From the NCBI GenBank assembly GCA_946491675.1, contig CAMLYN010000013.1, positions 1 to 16,112 of the forward strand: 16,112 nucleotides of DNA, given 5' to 3'. This document shows, one piece after another, positions 1 to 7,193 of the stretch (position 1 is the first letter of the stretch; every line of letters begins with the position of its first letter). The translations under genes and the position numbers were made by a program. The notes beneath the pieces were generated by a model that searched no databases, was not told the origin of the DNA, and saw nothing but the letters and a program-made list of their open reading frames with translations. The DNA is from an uncultured Mycoplasmatota bacterium (GTDB lineage: Bacteria > Bacillota_I > Bacilli_A > RF39 > UBA660).

Positions 1-51
1 TCTAAGCCTTATCCAACTTATAACCAATTAAAAATAAAACTGTGGCATTAG
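1..51 (+). CDS. C-terminal tail of a truncated ORF (possible transposase end)
   Basis: Frame 1 is open from the first base of the window to a TAG at 49-51 and gives 16 residues ending YNQLKIKLWH. The gene would begin outside the window. It is immediately followed by a 7-bp inverted repeat that could be an insertion-sequence end, which is why a transposase tail is one possibility. The stretch is too short to identify a family, and it could simply be a chance open frame. Confidence 0.2.
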   Translation, partial: SKPYPTYNQLKIKLWH

Positions 52-101
52 TCTCAAATAAATAGTCAAAGCTATAAGGTGAGTCAAAAAAGTCCACAGT
101 G
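39..101. repeat. ACTGTGG/CCACAGT inverted repeat, possible IS end
   Basis: ACTGTGG at 39-45 and CCACAGT at 95-101 are perfect reverse complements separated by about 50 bases. The region is non-coding in the forward direction. It is noticeably richer in G and C than the leader just downstream, from about position 110. This could be the terminal region of an insertion sequence whose body lies to the left of the window, or a structured 3' untranslated region. No matching partner end is present in the window. Confidence 0.25.
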
Positions 102-145
102 TCGGAACATATTATATCAAAAATTTTAAAAATTAAAAGAAAGGA

Positions 146-151
146 TATAAT
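146..151 (+). promoter_or_regulatory. Candidate -10 box for the cvpA-trx-rsmE-mtaB operon
   Basis: A perfect TATAAT lies 50 bases before the first gene of the operon. Upstream, around 123-129, there is only an A/T-rich stretch with no good TTGACA, so the -35 is weak. The -10 sits inside a short inverted repeat (AAAGGA at 140-145, TCCTTT at 160-165), which might be an operator but is short enough to be chance. The start codon at 201 is preceded by AAGGTG at 190-195. Confidence 0.4.
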
Positions 152-200
152 ACATTCAGTCCTTTAAATAAGAACTGATTATATTATACAAGGTGAAAAA

Positions 201-932
201 ATGAATATATTAGATATAGGAATTATCATATTTATCATATTTGGAGGAATTTTAGGTTTAAAACGTGGATTTACAAAAGAATTAGTTGAAGCTTTAGGAT
301 TTATAGTTGTTATTATTTTAGCTTATTTTTTAAAAAATCCATTATCAGTTTTAATGTATGAATACTTGCCATTTTTTGATTTTGGATTATTAAAGAATGT
401 TGAAATATTTAATATTTTAATTTATGAAATGATTGCTTTTATTATTTGTATTGTAATTTTATCAGTAATTTTAAAAGTAGTTTTATTAGCAAGTTCAATT
501 TTTGAAAAAATATTAAATACAACAATCATTTTAGGGATTCCATCAAAAATAGCCGGTGCTTTTGTTGGTTTGATTTATCACTTTATCATATCATTTGTAA
601 TTTTGTATATTTTATCAATTTTCTGTTTTGATGTTGATTTTGTTAATGAATCAGAATTAAAAAATAAAATATTAAACAATACACCAATCTTATCTAATAT
701 TGCTAATAAAGGAGTAAGTATTATTGATGAATTTTTAGTTTTAAAAGATCAATATACTGATAAAACAATTAGTGAAGATGAGTTTAATTATAAAGCGATT
801 GAATTATTCTTAAAATATGATATTATTACTCCAGAATCATTAGAAAAATTAATTGAAAAAGGTAAAATTTCTGAATTTGATAACTATGGTGATTTAATTA
901 GAACATATAAGGAGGATACAAATGGAAATTAA
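201..932 (+). CDS. CvpA-family membrane protein
   Basis: A 243-residue protein with four hydrophobic stretches (roughly residues 5-20, 27-45, 75-95 and 115-143) and a basic turn after the first (LKRGFTKELVEALG), the hallmark of the CvpA/colicin V production family. The family is named for its effect on colicin V export in E. coli; its biochemical role in Gram-positives is not settled. The C-terminal third (about 145-243) is soluble and charged. The ATG is preceded by AAGGTG at good distance. It is the first gene of an operon and its last 11 bases overlap the thioredoxin gene, which implies coupled translation. Family assignment is confident; the cellular role is not. Confidence 0.82.
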   Translation: MNILDIGIIIFIIFGGILGLKRGFTKELVEALGFIVVIILAYFLKNPLSVLMYEYLPFFDFGLLKNVEIFNILIYEMIAFIICIVILSVILKVVLLASSIFEKILNTTIILGIPSKIAGAFVGLIYHFIISFVILYILSIFCFDVDFVNESELKNKILNNTPILSNIANKGVSIIDEFLVLKDQYTDKTISEDEFNYKAIELFLKYDIITPESLEKLIEKGKISEFDNYGDLIRTYKEDTNGN

Positions 933-1227
933 AGATAAAAATGAGTTTCAAAATATTATTAATAGTGACTATGCATTGGTAGACTTTTTTGCTACTTGGT
1001 GTGGTCCTTGTAAAATGTTAAGTCCGATTATCGAAAATGTTGCCAACAGTTGTGATAATATTAAAGTAGCTAAAGTAGATGTTGATAAACATGAAGACTT
1101 AGCTAGAACTTATGGCGTTATGTCAATTCCTACTTTAATTTTATTTAAGAATGGTCAAGTAGTTTCTACTAAGGTTGGTTTTGTACCAGAACCATTATTA
1201 AATGAATGGATAAATAATAATCGTTAA
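922..1227 (+). CDS. trxA: Thioredoxin
   Basis: A 101-residue protein of normal thioredoxin length. The redox centre WCGPC lies at residues 26-30, following VDFFAT, and the conserved cis-proline loop SIPT lies at 68-71 (Pro70). DVDKHEDLARTYGV before it is the usual helix and strand leading to that loop. It is a cytoplasmic dithiol-disulfide reductant for proteins such as ribonucleotide reductase and peroxiredoxins. Its ATG lies inside the end of the CvpA gene and has a strong AAGGAGG at 910-916. Its stop codon shares a base with the start of the rsmE gene (TAATG). There may be other thioredoxins in the genome, so the trxA symbol is by similarity only. Confidence 0.93.
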   Translation: MEIKDKNEFQNIINSDYALVDFFATWCGPCKMLSPIIENVANSCDNIKVAKVDVDKHEDLARTYGVMSIPTLILFKNGQVVSTKVGFVPEPLLNEWINNNR

Positions 1228-1919
1228 TGCAACGTTATTTTAGTAAAACAAAAAAAGACAATTTATTGTTTTTAAATCCCGATGATTTATATCACATCAA
1301 AACAGTTATGCGAATGGGTATTAATGATAAAATAGAAGTCGTTTATCAAGAAAAATTATATATTTGTAAATTAGATAAAAATTATAATGCAGTAATTGAA
1401 ACAATTAGTAGTAGTAATATTAAAAAAAAGCAGTATGTTTTGTGTGTTCCTATTTTACAAGAACAAAAAATGTCTTTTATTTTGCAAAAAGCAACTGAAT
1501 TAGGAATTGATTTAATAGTTCCTATTTTAACGACAAGAAGTATGGTAAAAATAGATGGGAAAGAAACTAAAAAAATTGAGCGTTGGCGTCGTATTTGTAA
1601 AGAGGCAAGTGAACAATCAAAAAGATTAACTATTCCTAAAATAGTTGAAGTAAAAAAAATAAATGAATTAGATATGGCGGGTTTGAAAATTGTTTGTAGT
1701 ACCAAAGAAAAAAATAATACTTTAAAAAAAGTATTAAAAAATAATTTAAAATGTGATAAAATAATAATGGTTGTCGGTCCAGAGGGAGGATTAACGGAAA
1801 ATGAAGAACAAAGTTTAATCGAACTTGGCTTTATTCCTGTATCATTAGGTGATAATATTCTTCGTGTCGAAACCGTTCCACTTTATTTACTTAGTATTTT
1901 AAATTATGAGATGGAGTGA
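1227..1919 (+). CDS. rsmE: 16S rRNA m3U1498 methyltransferase RsmE
   Basis: A 230-residue SPOUT-class methyltransferase that uses S-adenosylmethionine to methylate N3 of U1498 in 16S rRNA on the assembled small subunit. Diagnostic motifs are the knot sequence VVGPEGGLTENE (GPEGG at residues 184-188) and LGDNILRVETVPLYLL, with LRVET at 212-216, the SAM-binding trefoil-knot signature. The N-terminal part (about 1-65) is the PUA-like RNA-binding domain beginning MQRYF. Length is normal for the family. The start overlaps the thioredoxin stop by one base with no clear Shine-Dalgarno, so translation is probably by re-initiation. In Firmicutes rsmE commonly sits beside mtaB; here a small membrane-protein gene separates them. 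Confidence 0.93.
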   Translation: MQRYFSKTKKDNLLFLNPDDLYHIKTVMRMGINDKIEVVYQEKLYICKLDKNYNAVIETISSSNIKKKQYVLCVPILQEQKMSFILQKATELGIDLIVPILTTRSMVKIDGKETKKIERWRRICKEASEQSKRLTIPKIVEVKKINELDMAGLKIVCSTKEKNNTLKKVLKNNLKCDKIIMVVGPEGGLTENEEQSLIELGFIPVSLGDNILRVETVPLYLLSILNYEME

Positions 1920-1924
1920 TTGTT

Positions 1925-2413
1925 ATGGATTTAATTATAAATAATATTTTAGCTTATAAATATGTATATATTGGATTATTAGCTTTACTTTTACTTGTAG
2001 TTATTTTGATTATCATATTTAAACCAAAAAAAATAAAACCTATTGAAACTAGAATTGACGATGAACCTAAAAAAAACGAAAAAACAGAAATCGAACAAGT
2101 GATTGAAGCTTTGGAGGATAATACTGAAAGAAGACCAATGACTACTTTTGAAGAAGAACAAGAAGCAAATGCTATTATTAGTTATCAAGAATTGGTACAA
2201 GCTGTCAATGAAAAACGAGCACGTTTAGAAAATTCAGAACTTCCTAAAAAGTTAGAACCAGAAATACCAGCTGAATTAATAGAAAATGTTGAAAAACCTA
2301 CTCCAGAGACACCTAAGTTTAAAAATAGTGAATTTATTTCTCCAATATTTGGCAAAGATAGTAACAATGATAACTTTTTAAAAGAATTGAAAGACTTTAG
2401 AAACAATTTATGA
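1925..2413 (+). CDS. Small single-pass membrane protein, unknown function
   Basis: I do not recognise a named family. From the ATG at 1925 the protein has 162 residues: a short N-terminus, one strongly hydrophobic helix at about 13-33, then a basic stop-transfer patch (KPKKIK) and a long acidic, Glu/Lys/Pro-rich cytoplasmic tail that looks disordered. Near the C-terminus the segment EFISPIFG stands out as ordered and could be a short binding motif. The frame is open from a GTG at 1916, but GGAG at 1913-1916 is correctly spaced (8 bases) for the ATG at 1925, so that start is preferred. Its end overlaps the mtaB start by four bases (ATGA), so it belongs to the operon. Confidence 0.75.
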   Translation: MDLIINNILAYKYVYIGLLALLLLVVILIIIFKPKKIKPIETRIDDEPKKNEKTEIEQVIEALEDNTERRPMTTFEEEQEANAIISYQELVQAVNEKRARLENSELPKKLEPEIPAELIENVEKPTPETPKFKNSEFISPIFGKDSNNDNFLKELKDFRNNL

Positions 2414-3693
2414 AATATTATATTATTAATTTGGGCTGTAAAGTAAATGCTTATGAAGCAAAAGTCATGAGTGATTTACTTACTAATGCTGGATTTATAA
2501 AAGGAAGTATTGATGACTCTGATATATATGTTGTCAATACTTGTTTTGTTACTAATGTTGCTGAACATAAATCATTTCAAATGATTAGGAAAGCGATTAA
2601 ACATCATCCTAAATTAGTTATTGTTTGTGGTTGTTTATCACAAATGAAGGAAAAAGAAGTATTATCTTTAGATGGTGTTGATATTGTTTTAGGAAATAAG
2701 GATAAAAGTAAAATAATTGATTATATTAATAACTATAAGAATAAAATAAGCAAAATTTATGATTTATCCAATACGGAATTTGAAGATATGCAATTAAATA
2801 ATTTTGATAAAACAAGAGCTTTTGTTAAAATTCAGGATGGTTGTAATAATTTTTGTTCTTATTGTATTATACCTTATACAAGAGGTAATGTTCGAAGTAA
2901 GAAAAAAGAAGATGTTATTAATGAGATTAAAAATTTAATTAATTATGGTCATAAAGAAATTGTTTTAACTGGTATTCATACTGGTAATTATCACGATTCT
3001 AATTATGATTTTGCCGATCTTTTAAGTGATATTGTTAAAATACCTAATTTAAAAAGATTAAGAATTTCATCAATTGAAATTACAGAAATAAATGATCGAG
3101 TAATTGATATTATTAAAAACAATAGTGTTTTAGTTGATCACATGCATATTCCTTTACAATCTGGTTCTAATACTATTTTAAATTTAATGAATCGTAAATA
3201 TGATATTGATTATTTTATTAATAAAATAAATAAATTAAGAAGTATTAGACCAACAATTTCAATAACAACTGATGTAATTGTAGGTTTTCCTTATGAAACT
3301 GAAGAATTATTTAATGAAACAATTAATAATATTAAAAAGATTAATTTTTCTAAATTGCATGTTTTTCCTTATTCTATCCGGGAAGGAACTAAAGCTAGTC
3401 TAATGGATAACCAAGTTCCAGAAAATATAAAGAAAGAACGTGCTAGAAAATTATTAGATTTATCAAAACAATTAGAAATAAATTATATCAATAATTTTAT
3501 TGGCCAATATTTAGAGTTTATTCCTGAAACATATAAAGATGGTTATTTATATGGACATACTGGTAATTATTTGTCAATTAAAGTTTTAGGTGACAAGAGT
3601 TTATTAAATAAGGTAATCAGAGTAAAAATTGAACAGTTAAATTATCCTTATTGCTTGTCTAGTATTTGTCAAGAAACTGTTGACATAAAATAA
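2410..3693 (+). CDS. mtaB: tRNA t6A37 methylthiotransferase MtaB
   Basis: A 427-residue radical-SAM methylthiotransferase converting t6A37 to ms2t6A37 in ANN-decoding tRNAs. The N-terminal domain carries the auxiliary 4Fe-4S cysteines C10 (in NLGCKVN), C45 (NTCFVTN) and C75 (CGC). The radical-SAM triad CxxxCxxC is C145, C149 and C152 in DGCNNFCSYCIIPYTRG. GNVRSK and HMHIPLQSGS are further family signatures, and the NLGCKVN opening and IPYTRG fit MtaB better than MiaB or RimO. A C-terminal TRAM-like RNA-binding domain occupies about 365-427. It is slightly shorter than B. subtilis YqeV but all cysteines are present. It is the last gene of the coupled operon, and the promoter of the next gene overlaps its final codons. 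Confidence 0.92.
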   Translation: MKYYIINLGCKVNAYEAKVMSDLLTNAGFIKGSIDDSDIYVVNTCFVTNVAEHKSFQMIRKAIKHHPKLVIVCGCLSQMKEKEVLSLDGVDIVLGNKDKSKIIDYINNYKNKISKIYDLSNTEFEDMQLNNFDKTRAFVKIQDGCNNFCSYCIIPYTRGNVRSKKKEDVINEIKNLINYGHKEIVLTGIHTGNYHDSNYDFADLLSDIVKIPNLKRLRISSIEITEINDRVIDIIKNNSVLVDHMHIPLQSGSNTILNLMNRKYDIDYFINKINKLRSIRPTISITTDVIVGFPYETEELFNETINNIKKINFSKLHVFPYSIREGTKASLMDNQVPENIKKERARKLLDLSKQLEINYINNFIGQYLEFIPETYKDGYLYGHTGNYLSIKVLGDKSLLNKVIRVKIEQLNYPYCLSSICQETVDIK

Positions 3694-3708
3694 ATCTTGT
3701 ACTATACT
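3680..3708 (+). promoter_or_regulatory. Strong sigma-A type promoter (TTGACA-17-TATACT)
   Basis: TTGACA at 3680-3685 and TATACT at 3703-3708 are separated by exactly 17 bases. The -35 box lies within the last codons of mtaB, so the promoter is embedded in the upstream gene. Transcription would start near 3715, giving a leader of only about ten bases that consists mainly of the ribosome binding site of the next gene. This is the best consensus promoter in the window. Confidence 0.75.
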
Positions 3709-3725
3709 TAAAGTAGGTGATGATT

Positions 3726-4250
3726 ATGAAGTATTCTTTACAAAGGAAAAGTTATGTTCAAGTTATATCAGAAAATTTTTCTGACACTATTAAAAGTTTT
3801 GGTGCTTTTGTTGGTTGTAGTTCATTAACAGGGATAACTTATGGAATTGTTAGAAACTTCGAATTAGCTTCACAACGTACAGGAGTTATTGAAGATAATG
3901 GTGGTATTATACCAATTATGTTTTTCTTTCTTTCAGCATATTATGCTAAACAAGTATATAATAACTTTAAAAAAGAACGTACACGAGTTCATCAGTTAGC
4001 CTTAGAAATCGATAAAGAACGAGCTAAAAGGAAAGAAGAACAAAAAAAATCGATGGAAGGATTTATCACTCCTGATCAAGCATTTAATTTAGAAATGCAA
4101 AAAATGCTTGATAAAGGTGAGCCTATAGTTGAATTACAAAGATATCGTGATATTTTAACTAGTGGTAGTTCTGAACAAAGAGAAGGAACTACTGCTGGTA
4201 AAAGAAAATCTCTTAACAATGGAATATTTAAATCAACTGATACATATTAA
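3726..4250 (+). CDS. Unknown two-helix membrane protein with a cytoplasmic coiled coil
   Basis: A 174-residue protein I cannot assign to a family. There are two hydrophobic segments at about 25-43 (GAFVGCSSLTGITYGIV) and 60-78 (GGIIPIMFFFLSAYYAKQVY), joined by a short loop. A highly charged Lys/Glu/Arg helix at about 80-110 probably forms a coiled coil, and the tail is polar. The frame is open from a GTG at 3717 and has ATG codons at 3720 and 3726; AGGTG at 3715-3719 is best spaced for 3726, so that start is chosen. It has its own strong promoter overlapping the end of mtaB and a weak terminator after it, so it is probably a single-gene transcript. Topology suggests a small membrane anchor or scaffold; function unknown. 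Confidence 0.7.
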   Translation: MKYSLQRKSYVQVISENFSDTIKSFGAFVGCSSLTGITYGIVRNFELASQRTGVIEDNGGIIPIMFFFLSAYYAKQVYNNFKKERTRVHQLALEIDKERAKRKEEQKKSMEGFITPDQAFNLEMQKMLDKGEPIVELQRYRDILTSGSSEQREGTTAGKRKSLNNGIFKSTDTY

Positions 4251-4289
4251 AAATATATTCTTTGTTAAATAGTATTGATAAAAATTAAT

Positions 4290-4315
4290 GATAATATTAA
4301 CAAATTATCTTTTTT
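4290..4315 (+). terminator. Weak intrinsic terminator after the two-helix protein gene
   Basis: GATAAT at 4290-4295 pairs with ATTATC at 4304-4309 around an 8-base loop and is followed by six T residues. The stem is short and almost all A-T, so it may be inefficient, but the position 40 bases past a stop codon fits a terminator. Confidence 0.35.
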
Positions 4316-4324
4316 ATATACTAG

Positions 4325-4456
4325 GAAAGTGCTTTACCATTAATGGGAGCAATCACATTAGTAGCAATTAGTGTAGTTCTTACAGTGATTGCCGGACTAA
4401 TACCAGCTAAGATGACTAGCCATAAAGATCCAGTTGTGGCTTTAAGAACAGAATAA
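4325..4456 (+). pseudogene. C-terminal relic of an FtsX/MacB-type ABC transporter permease
   Basis: The frame from 4325 to the TAA at 4454-4456 encodes about 43 residues: ALPLMGAITLVAISVVLTVI then AGLIPAKMTSHKDPVVALRTE. A last transmembrane helix followed by GLIPAxxxxxxDPVxALRxE is the characteristic C-terminus of MacB/FtsX-like permeases that export peptides or lipids. A TAG at 4322-4324 closes the frame upstream, and I see no further permease sequence before it, so the roughly 350 or more N-terminal residues expected are missing. An internal ATG at 4343 has no convincing ribosome binding site. It keeps its own terminator hairpin. It looks like the scar of a gene deleted or replaced when the downstream defence operon arrived. 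Confidence 0.7.
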
Positions 4457-4480
4457 CATCAAAAAAGATGTTATTTTTTT
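4452..4480 (+). terminator. Intrinsic terminator overlapping the permease relic stop codon
   Basis: AATAACATC at 4452-4460 pairs perfectly over nine bases with GATGTTATT at 4467-4475 around an A6 loop, with a run of T residues to 4480. It would stop transcription from the left just before the promoter of the Wadjet operon, insulating the two units. Confidence 0.75.
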
Positions 4481-4489
4481 AATAATTAT

Positions 4490-4518
4490 TTGGAAAAATT
4501 GTCAAATAATGGTAAAAT
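4490..4518 (+). promoter_or_regulatory. Promoter of the Wadjet operon
   Basis: TTGGAA at 4490-4495, a 17-base spacer, and TAAAAT at 4513-4518, with an extended -10 TG at 4510-4511. Transcription would begin near 4525, just before the AAAGGGA ribosome binding site at about 4527-4533. This promoter overlaps an in-frame TTG at 4490 that could be mistaken for the start of the first gene. The promoter argues that translation starts at the ATG at 4541. Confidence 0.55.
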
Positions 4519-4540
4519 AGTGGCAGAAAGGGACGGAAAA

Positions 4541-6025
4541 ATGAATTTTGATGATAAATTAATAAAACAAATTACGGAAACTGCCTATCTAAATGAAGAA
4601 AATAGTTATCGCTATCGACCGATTATGCGTTTTTTCTATTATCAATATGAACAAGCTAATAACTGGTTATTTAAAGAAGACATATATGAACAATTAAAAG
4701 ATAAAATTCCTAATTATACTTTAGAAGATTGTCAAAGAGATTTAGATTTTTTAGTAGCAAAGTTATCCTTGACTACTGTTCAAGATATTGAAAATGCTAA
4801 TACAATTGATAAATTTAAATATAAAAATTATCGCTATCAAATGACCGATTATGCGATTGAAATCGAAAGAATGACAATCAATTTAGAAGAGATGGAAGTT
4901 AAAGTATCTTCATTAGAGCCAAGATTATTCGAAAGAATAAAAAATATTTTAGCCAAACTAACAAAGCCTCAAGAATATGACGAAAGCAAATTATACGAAT
5001 TATGGAGCGATTTGATTCAAGATTTTAAAAATCTAAACCAAAGTTATCAAGATTTTTTAAAAAAATTTAATGAACCAAAAACCGAAGAATTATTACAAAG
5101 TACTTTATTTATTGAACATAAAAATAGATTGATAAAATATTTAGAAGATTTTATTAAAGAATATCTAAAATACAGTAGTCAAATAAGTCAAATATTAGTA
5201 CAAATTGATGAAGAAAAAATTAATTTTCTGATGGATAGCTTAATAAATTATCAAAAAAAAGCGCCTAAATTGAGACCGGATTTTGACTTTGACTATTTAA
5301 GAAAAACCAATTATGGTAAATTTATCAGCTTAAAAAAATGGTTTTATAACGAGTTTGGCATCAGTGAAGGCGAACGATTATTACAAGCAACTAATCGGAT
5401 TATTGCCAAAATAACCAAATATGCCGCTAATTTAATCGAACTACATGGCAACATGATTCATCGAAAAGAAGAATACAAGCATCTATGTTATCTATTTGAC
5501 AATATTTATGACTTAAATAAAGCAAATGAACTTGCTAGTACTGTAATCGGTGTTACTACGATAAGACATTTTAAAGGAATTAGTAATTTAATGACTGATT
5601 CAATTATTCCTAGTTATGATGTCGAACCAATATTAATAAATATTGAGCCGATGCGAAGAAGAGAAAGAATTAATAGAGAAAGAGAAATTATCAAAGATAA
5701 AACCTTAGAAAAAGAAAAATTATTAAAAGAATATTTAGAAAACGAAAAAAAAGAAAGAGAAGCACTAAAAAAATTTATTAAACAGCAAAAAATTACTTTA
5801 ATTGGTGAAGTGAAATTAAGTTTTGAAGAAAGAAGATTTTTATTTAAAATATTAGAAAAAATCGATAAATTAGAAAAAAATGTTTTATTAAAAGGTGTCG
5901 ATCCGGTTTTTGGTTATGGCTATAACTTAATCATTAAAGATGATATTTGTAAGATAAAATGTAGTGATGGCGATTTTTTAATGAATGAATTAATAATAGA
6001 ATTTGAAGGTGATATAAGTGGATAA
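4541..6025 (+). CDS. jetA: Wadjet JetA-like protein (TIGR02677/DUF2397-like kleisin)
   Basis: A 494-residue protein whose N-terminal region matches the TIGR02677/DUF2397 pattern: ENSYRYRPIMRFFYYQYEQA (about 20-40), a winged-helix-like segment with TLEDCQRDLDFLVAKLSL, TVQDIENANTIDKFKYKNYR, then YQMTDYAIEIERM. The middle is helical, and a very charged Lys/Glu coiled coil spans about 370-415 before a C-terminal domain. This layout fits a kleisin, with N- and C-terminal domains bridging the SMC heads. In Wadjet, JetA joins JetB and JetC in a complex that compacts and marks small circular DNA for cleavage. The frame extends back to a TTG at 4490, but that lies in the promoter; ATG 4541 has a well-placed AAAGGGA. 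Its end overlaps the next gene by 8 bases. The subtype (II) is inferred from the family mix. Confidence 0.8.
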   Translation: MNFDDKLIKQITETAYLNEENSYRYRPIMRFFYYQYEQANNWLFKEDIYEQLKDKIPNYTLEDCQRDLDFLVAKLSLTTVQDIENANTIDKFKYKNYRYQMTDYAIEIERMTINLEEMEVKVSSLEPRLFERIKNILAKLTKPQEYDESKLYELWSDLIQDFKNLNQSYQDFLKKFNEPKTEELLQSTLFIEHKNRLIKYLEDFIKEYLKYSSQISQILVQIDEEKINFLMDSLINYQKKAPKLRPDFDFDYLRKTNYGKFISLKKWFYNEFGISEGERLLQATNRIIAKITKYAANLIELHGNMIHRKEEYKHLCYLFDNIYDLNKANELASTVIGVTTIRHFKGISNLMTDSIIPSYDVEPILINIEPMRRRERINREREIIKDKTLEKEKLLKEYLENEKKEREALKKFIKQQKITLIGEVKLSFEERRFLFKILEKIDKLEKNVLLKGVDPVFGYGYNLIIKDDICKIKCSDGDFLMNELIIEFEGDISG

Positions 6026-7193
6026 TATTAGTAAAGAAATGGATTTACTTTTAAATAATTTTTGGATTACTAAAGATAAAAAAAGAGAAGAATATTATTT
6101 TTTAAAACAAAACCAACACAAAATCAAAGATTTTGTCAATAAAAATTTAGGAAATAAATTAATTATCCACGATCGTTTCATTAAATTGGAAAAAATTCCT
6201 GCAAAACCTAATATTAATATGGGAATTGCTAGTTTCCAAAGTCCTCTTGATTATGTTTTATTATTTTTACTATTACTATTTTTAGAGGATAAAACCAAAG
6301 GTGATCGCTTTATTTTATCGTCTTTGATCGAAAATATCAAAAGTATTGCTGTCACCTTACAATTAAATAATATTCCTGATTGGAACTTATCAAGTAATCG
6401 TAAAAGTTTAATTCGTGTTTTAAATTTTTTGGAAGAAAATTATATAATTATTTTAAATGAACGGCAAACGATTAAATTTGAAGATGATATTAATGCTGAA
6501 GCTTTATATGAAACAACTGGTTTAGCTAACTATCTTATTCCTGTTTTCGATACCGATATTAACAATTTCAATCAAGCAACTGATTTTTTAAAATATGAAG
6601 AAGAAAACATAAACTTTCAGGATATGCGAAGATATAAAGTATATCGCCATTTATTATATACTCCAGCCGCTCACAAAACCGATTTAACTAATTTAGAAGA
6701 AGATTATTTAAAAAAAATGCATAAAGTAATCGAAAACGAAATTAAAGAAAATATCGATATGGAAGTGGAAATTACAAAAAACTTAAGTTTAATTTATGCT
6801 CCCGAAAATACAATTCAAAAAGAATATTTTCCTAATACCAAAAAAATTAGTGATATTGTTTTACTTTTAAATCAAGAAATTATTAATTTTGCCAAAGTAA
6901 ATAATATTACTTTAGAAGAAGATGAAAGTTTTAAAATTTCTCAAAAAGATTTTAAGAAAATTATCGAAAGATTAAGACAAAATAAAAAAGAGTATTTTAG
7001 TAAAAATATTTTAGATTTAAGTTTTGAAAAATATTATCAAGAAATATTAAATGTTTTACTTAATTTCAATTTTATCAAAGAAAATATAGAAGAAGTTATT
7101 ATTTTACCGACAATATATCGTTTTTTGGGTAAAACAGCAAAAACAAAAGAAACAAATGTAGTTCAATTAGAAATGGAGGTAACAAATGAGTAA
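6018..7193 (+). CDS. jetB: Wadjet JetB-like protein (TIGR02678/DUF2398-like)
   Basis: A 391-residue protein with the TIGR02678/DUF2398 pattern at its N-terminus: LLNNFWITKDK, then RFIKLEKIPAKP at about 55-65, followed by SPLDYVLLFLLLLFLEDK (about 74-91), a hydrophobic helix typical of the family and probably a buried core helix rather than a membrane span. The family acts as the winged-helix KITE-like subunit that binds the kleisin in SMC complexes, here JetA. It starts with GTG; AGGTG at 6007-6011 is six bases upstream, and the start overlaps the end of jetA by 8 bases. The end overlaps jetC by 8 bases. Overlaps on both sides argue for equal, coupled synthesis of complex subunits. Confidence 0.8.
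   Translation: MDNISKEMDLLLNNFWITKDKKREEYYFLKQNQHKIKDFVNKNLGNKLIIHDRFIKLEKIPAKPNINMGIASFQSPLDYVLLFLLLLFLEDKTKGDRFILSSLIENIKSIAVTLQLNNIPDWNLSSNRKSLIRVLNFLEENYIIILNERQTIKFEDDINAEALYETTGLANYLIPVFDTDINNFNQATDFLKYEEENINFQDMRRYKVYRHLLYTPAAHKTDLTNLEEDYLKKMHKVIENEIKENIDMEVEITKNLSLIYAPENTIQKEYFPNTKKISDIVLLLNQEIINFAKVNNITLEEDESFKISQKDFKKIIERLRQNKKEYFSKNILDLSFEKYYQEILNVLLNFNFIKENIEEVIILPTIYRFLGKTAKTKETNVVQLEMEVTNE

Noticed and set aside
1382..1705. 107-codon open frame on the minus strand within rsmE
   Set aside because: It is the antisense shadow of a well-supported gene. The Phe/Ile/Ser-rich composition results from the Lys/Asn-rich sense strand, and it has no plausible ribosome binding site.
1991..2406. 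Two antisense open frames (69 and 73 codons) opposite the small membrane-protein gene
   Set aside because: Both are complementary to an acidic Lys-rich coding region, which naturally yields Phe/Ser-rich open frames. No start signals are seen.
6018..7193. Hydrophobic stretch near residues 77-89 of JetB as a membrane helix
   Set aside because: It is short, flanked by family-conserved residues of a soluble SMC accessory protein, and the same segment is hydrophobic in that family; it is more likely a core helix.
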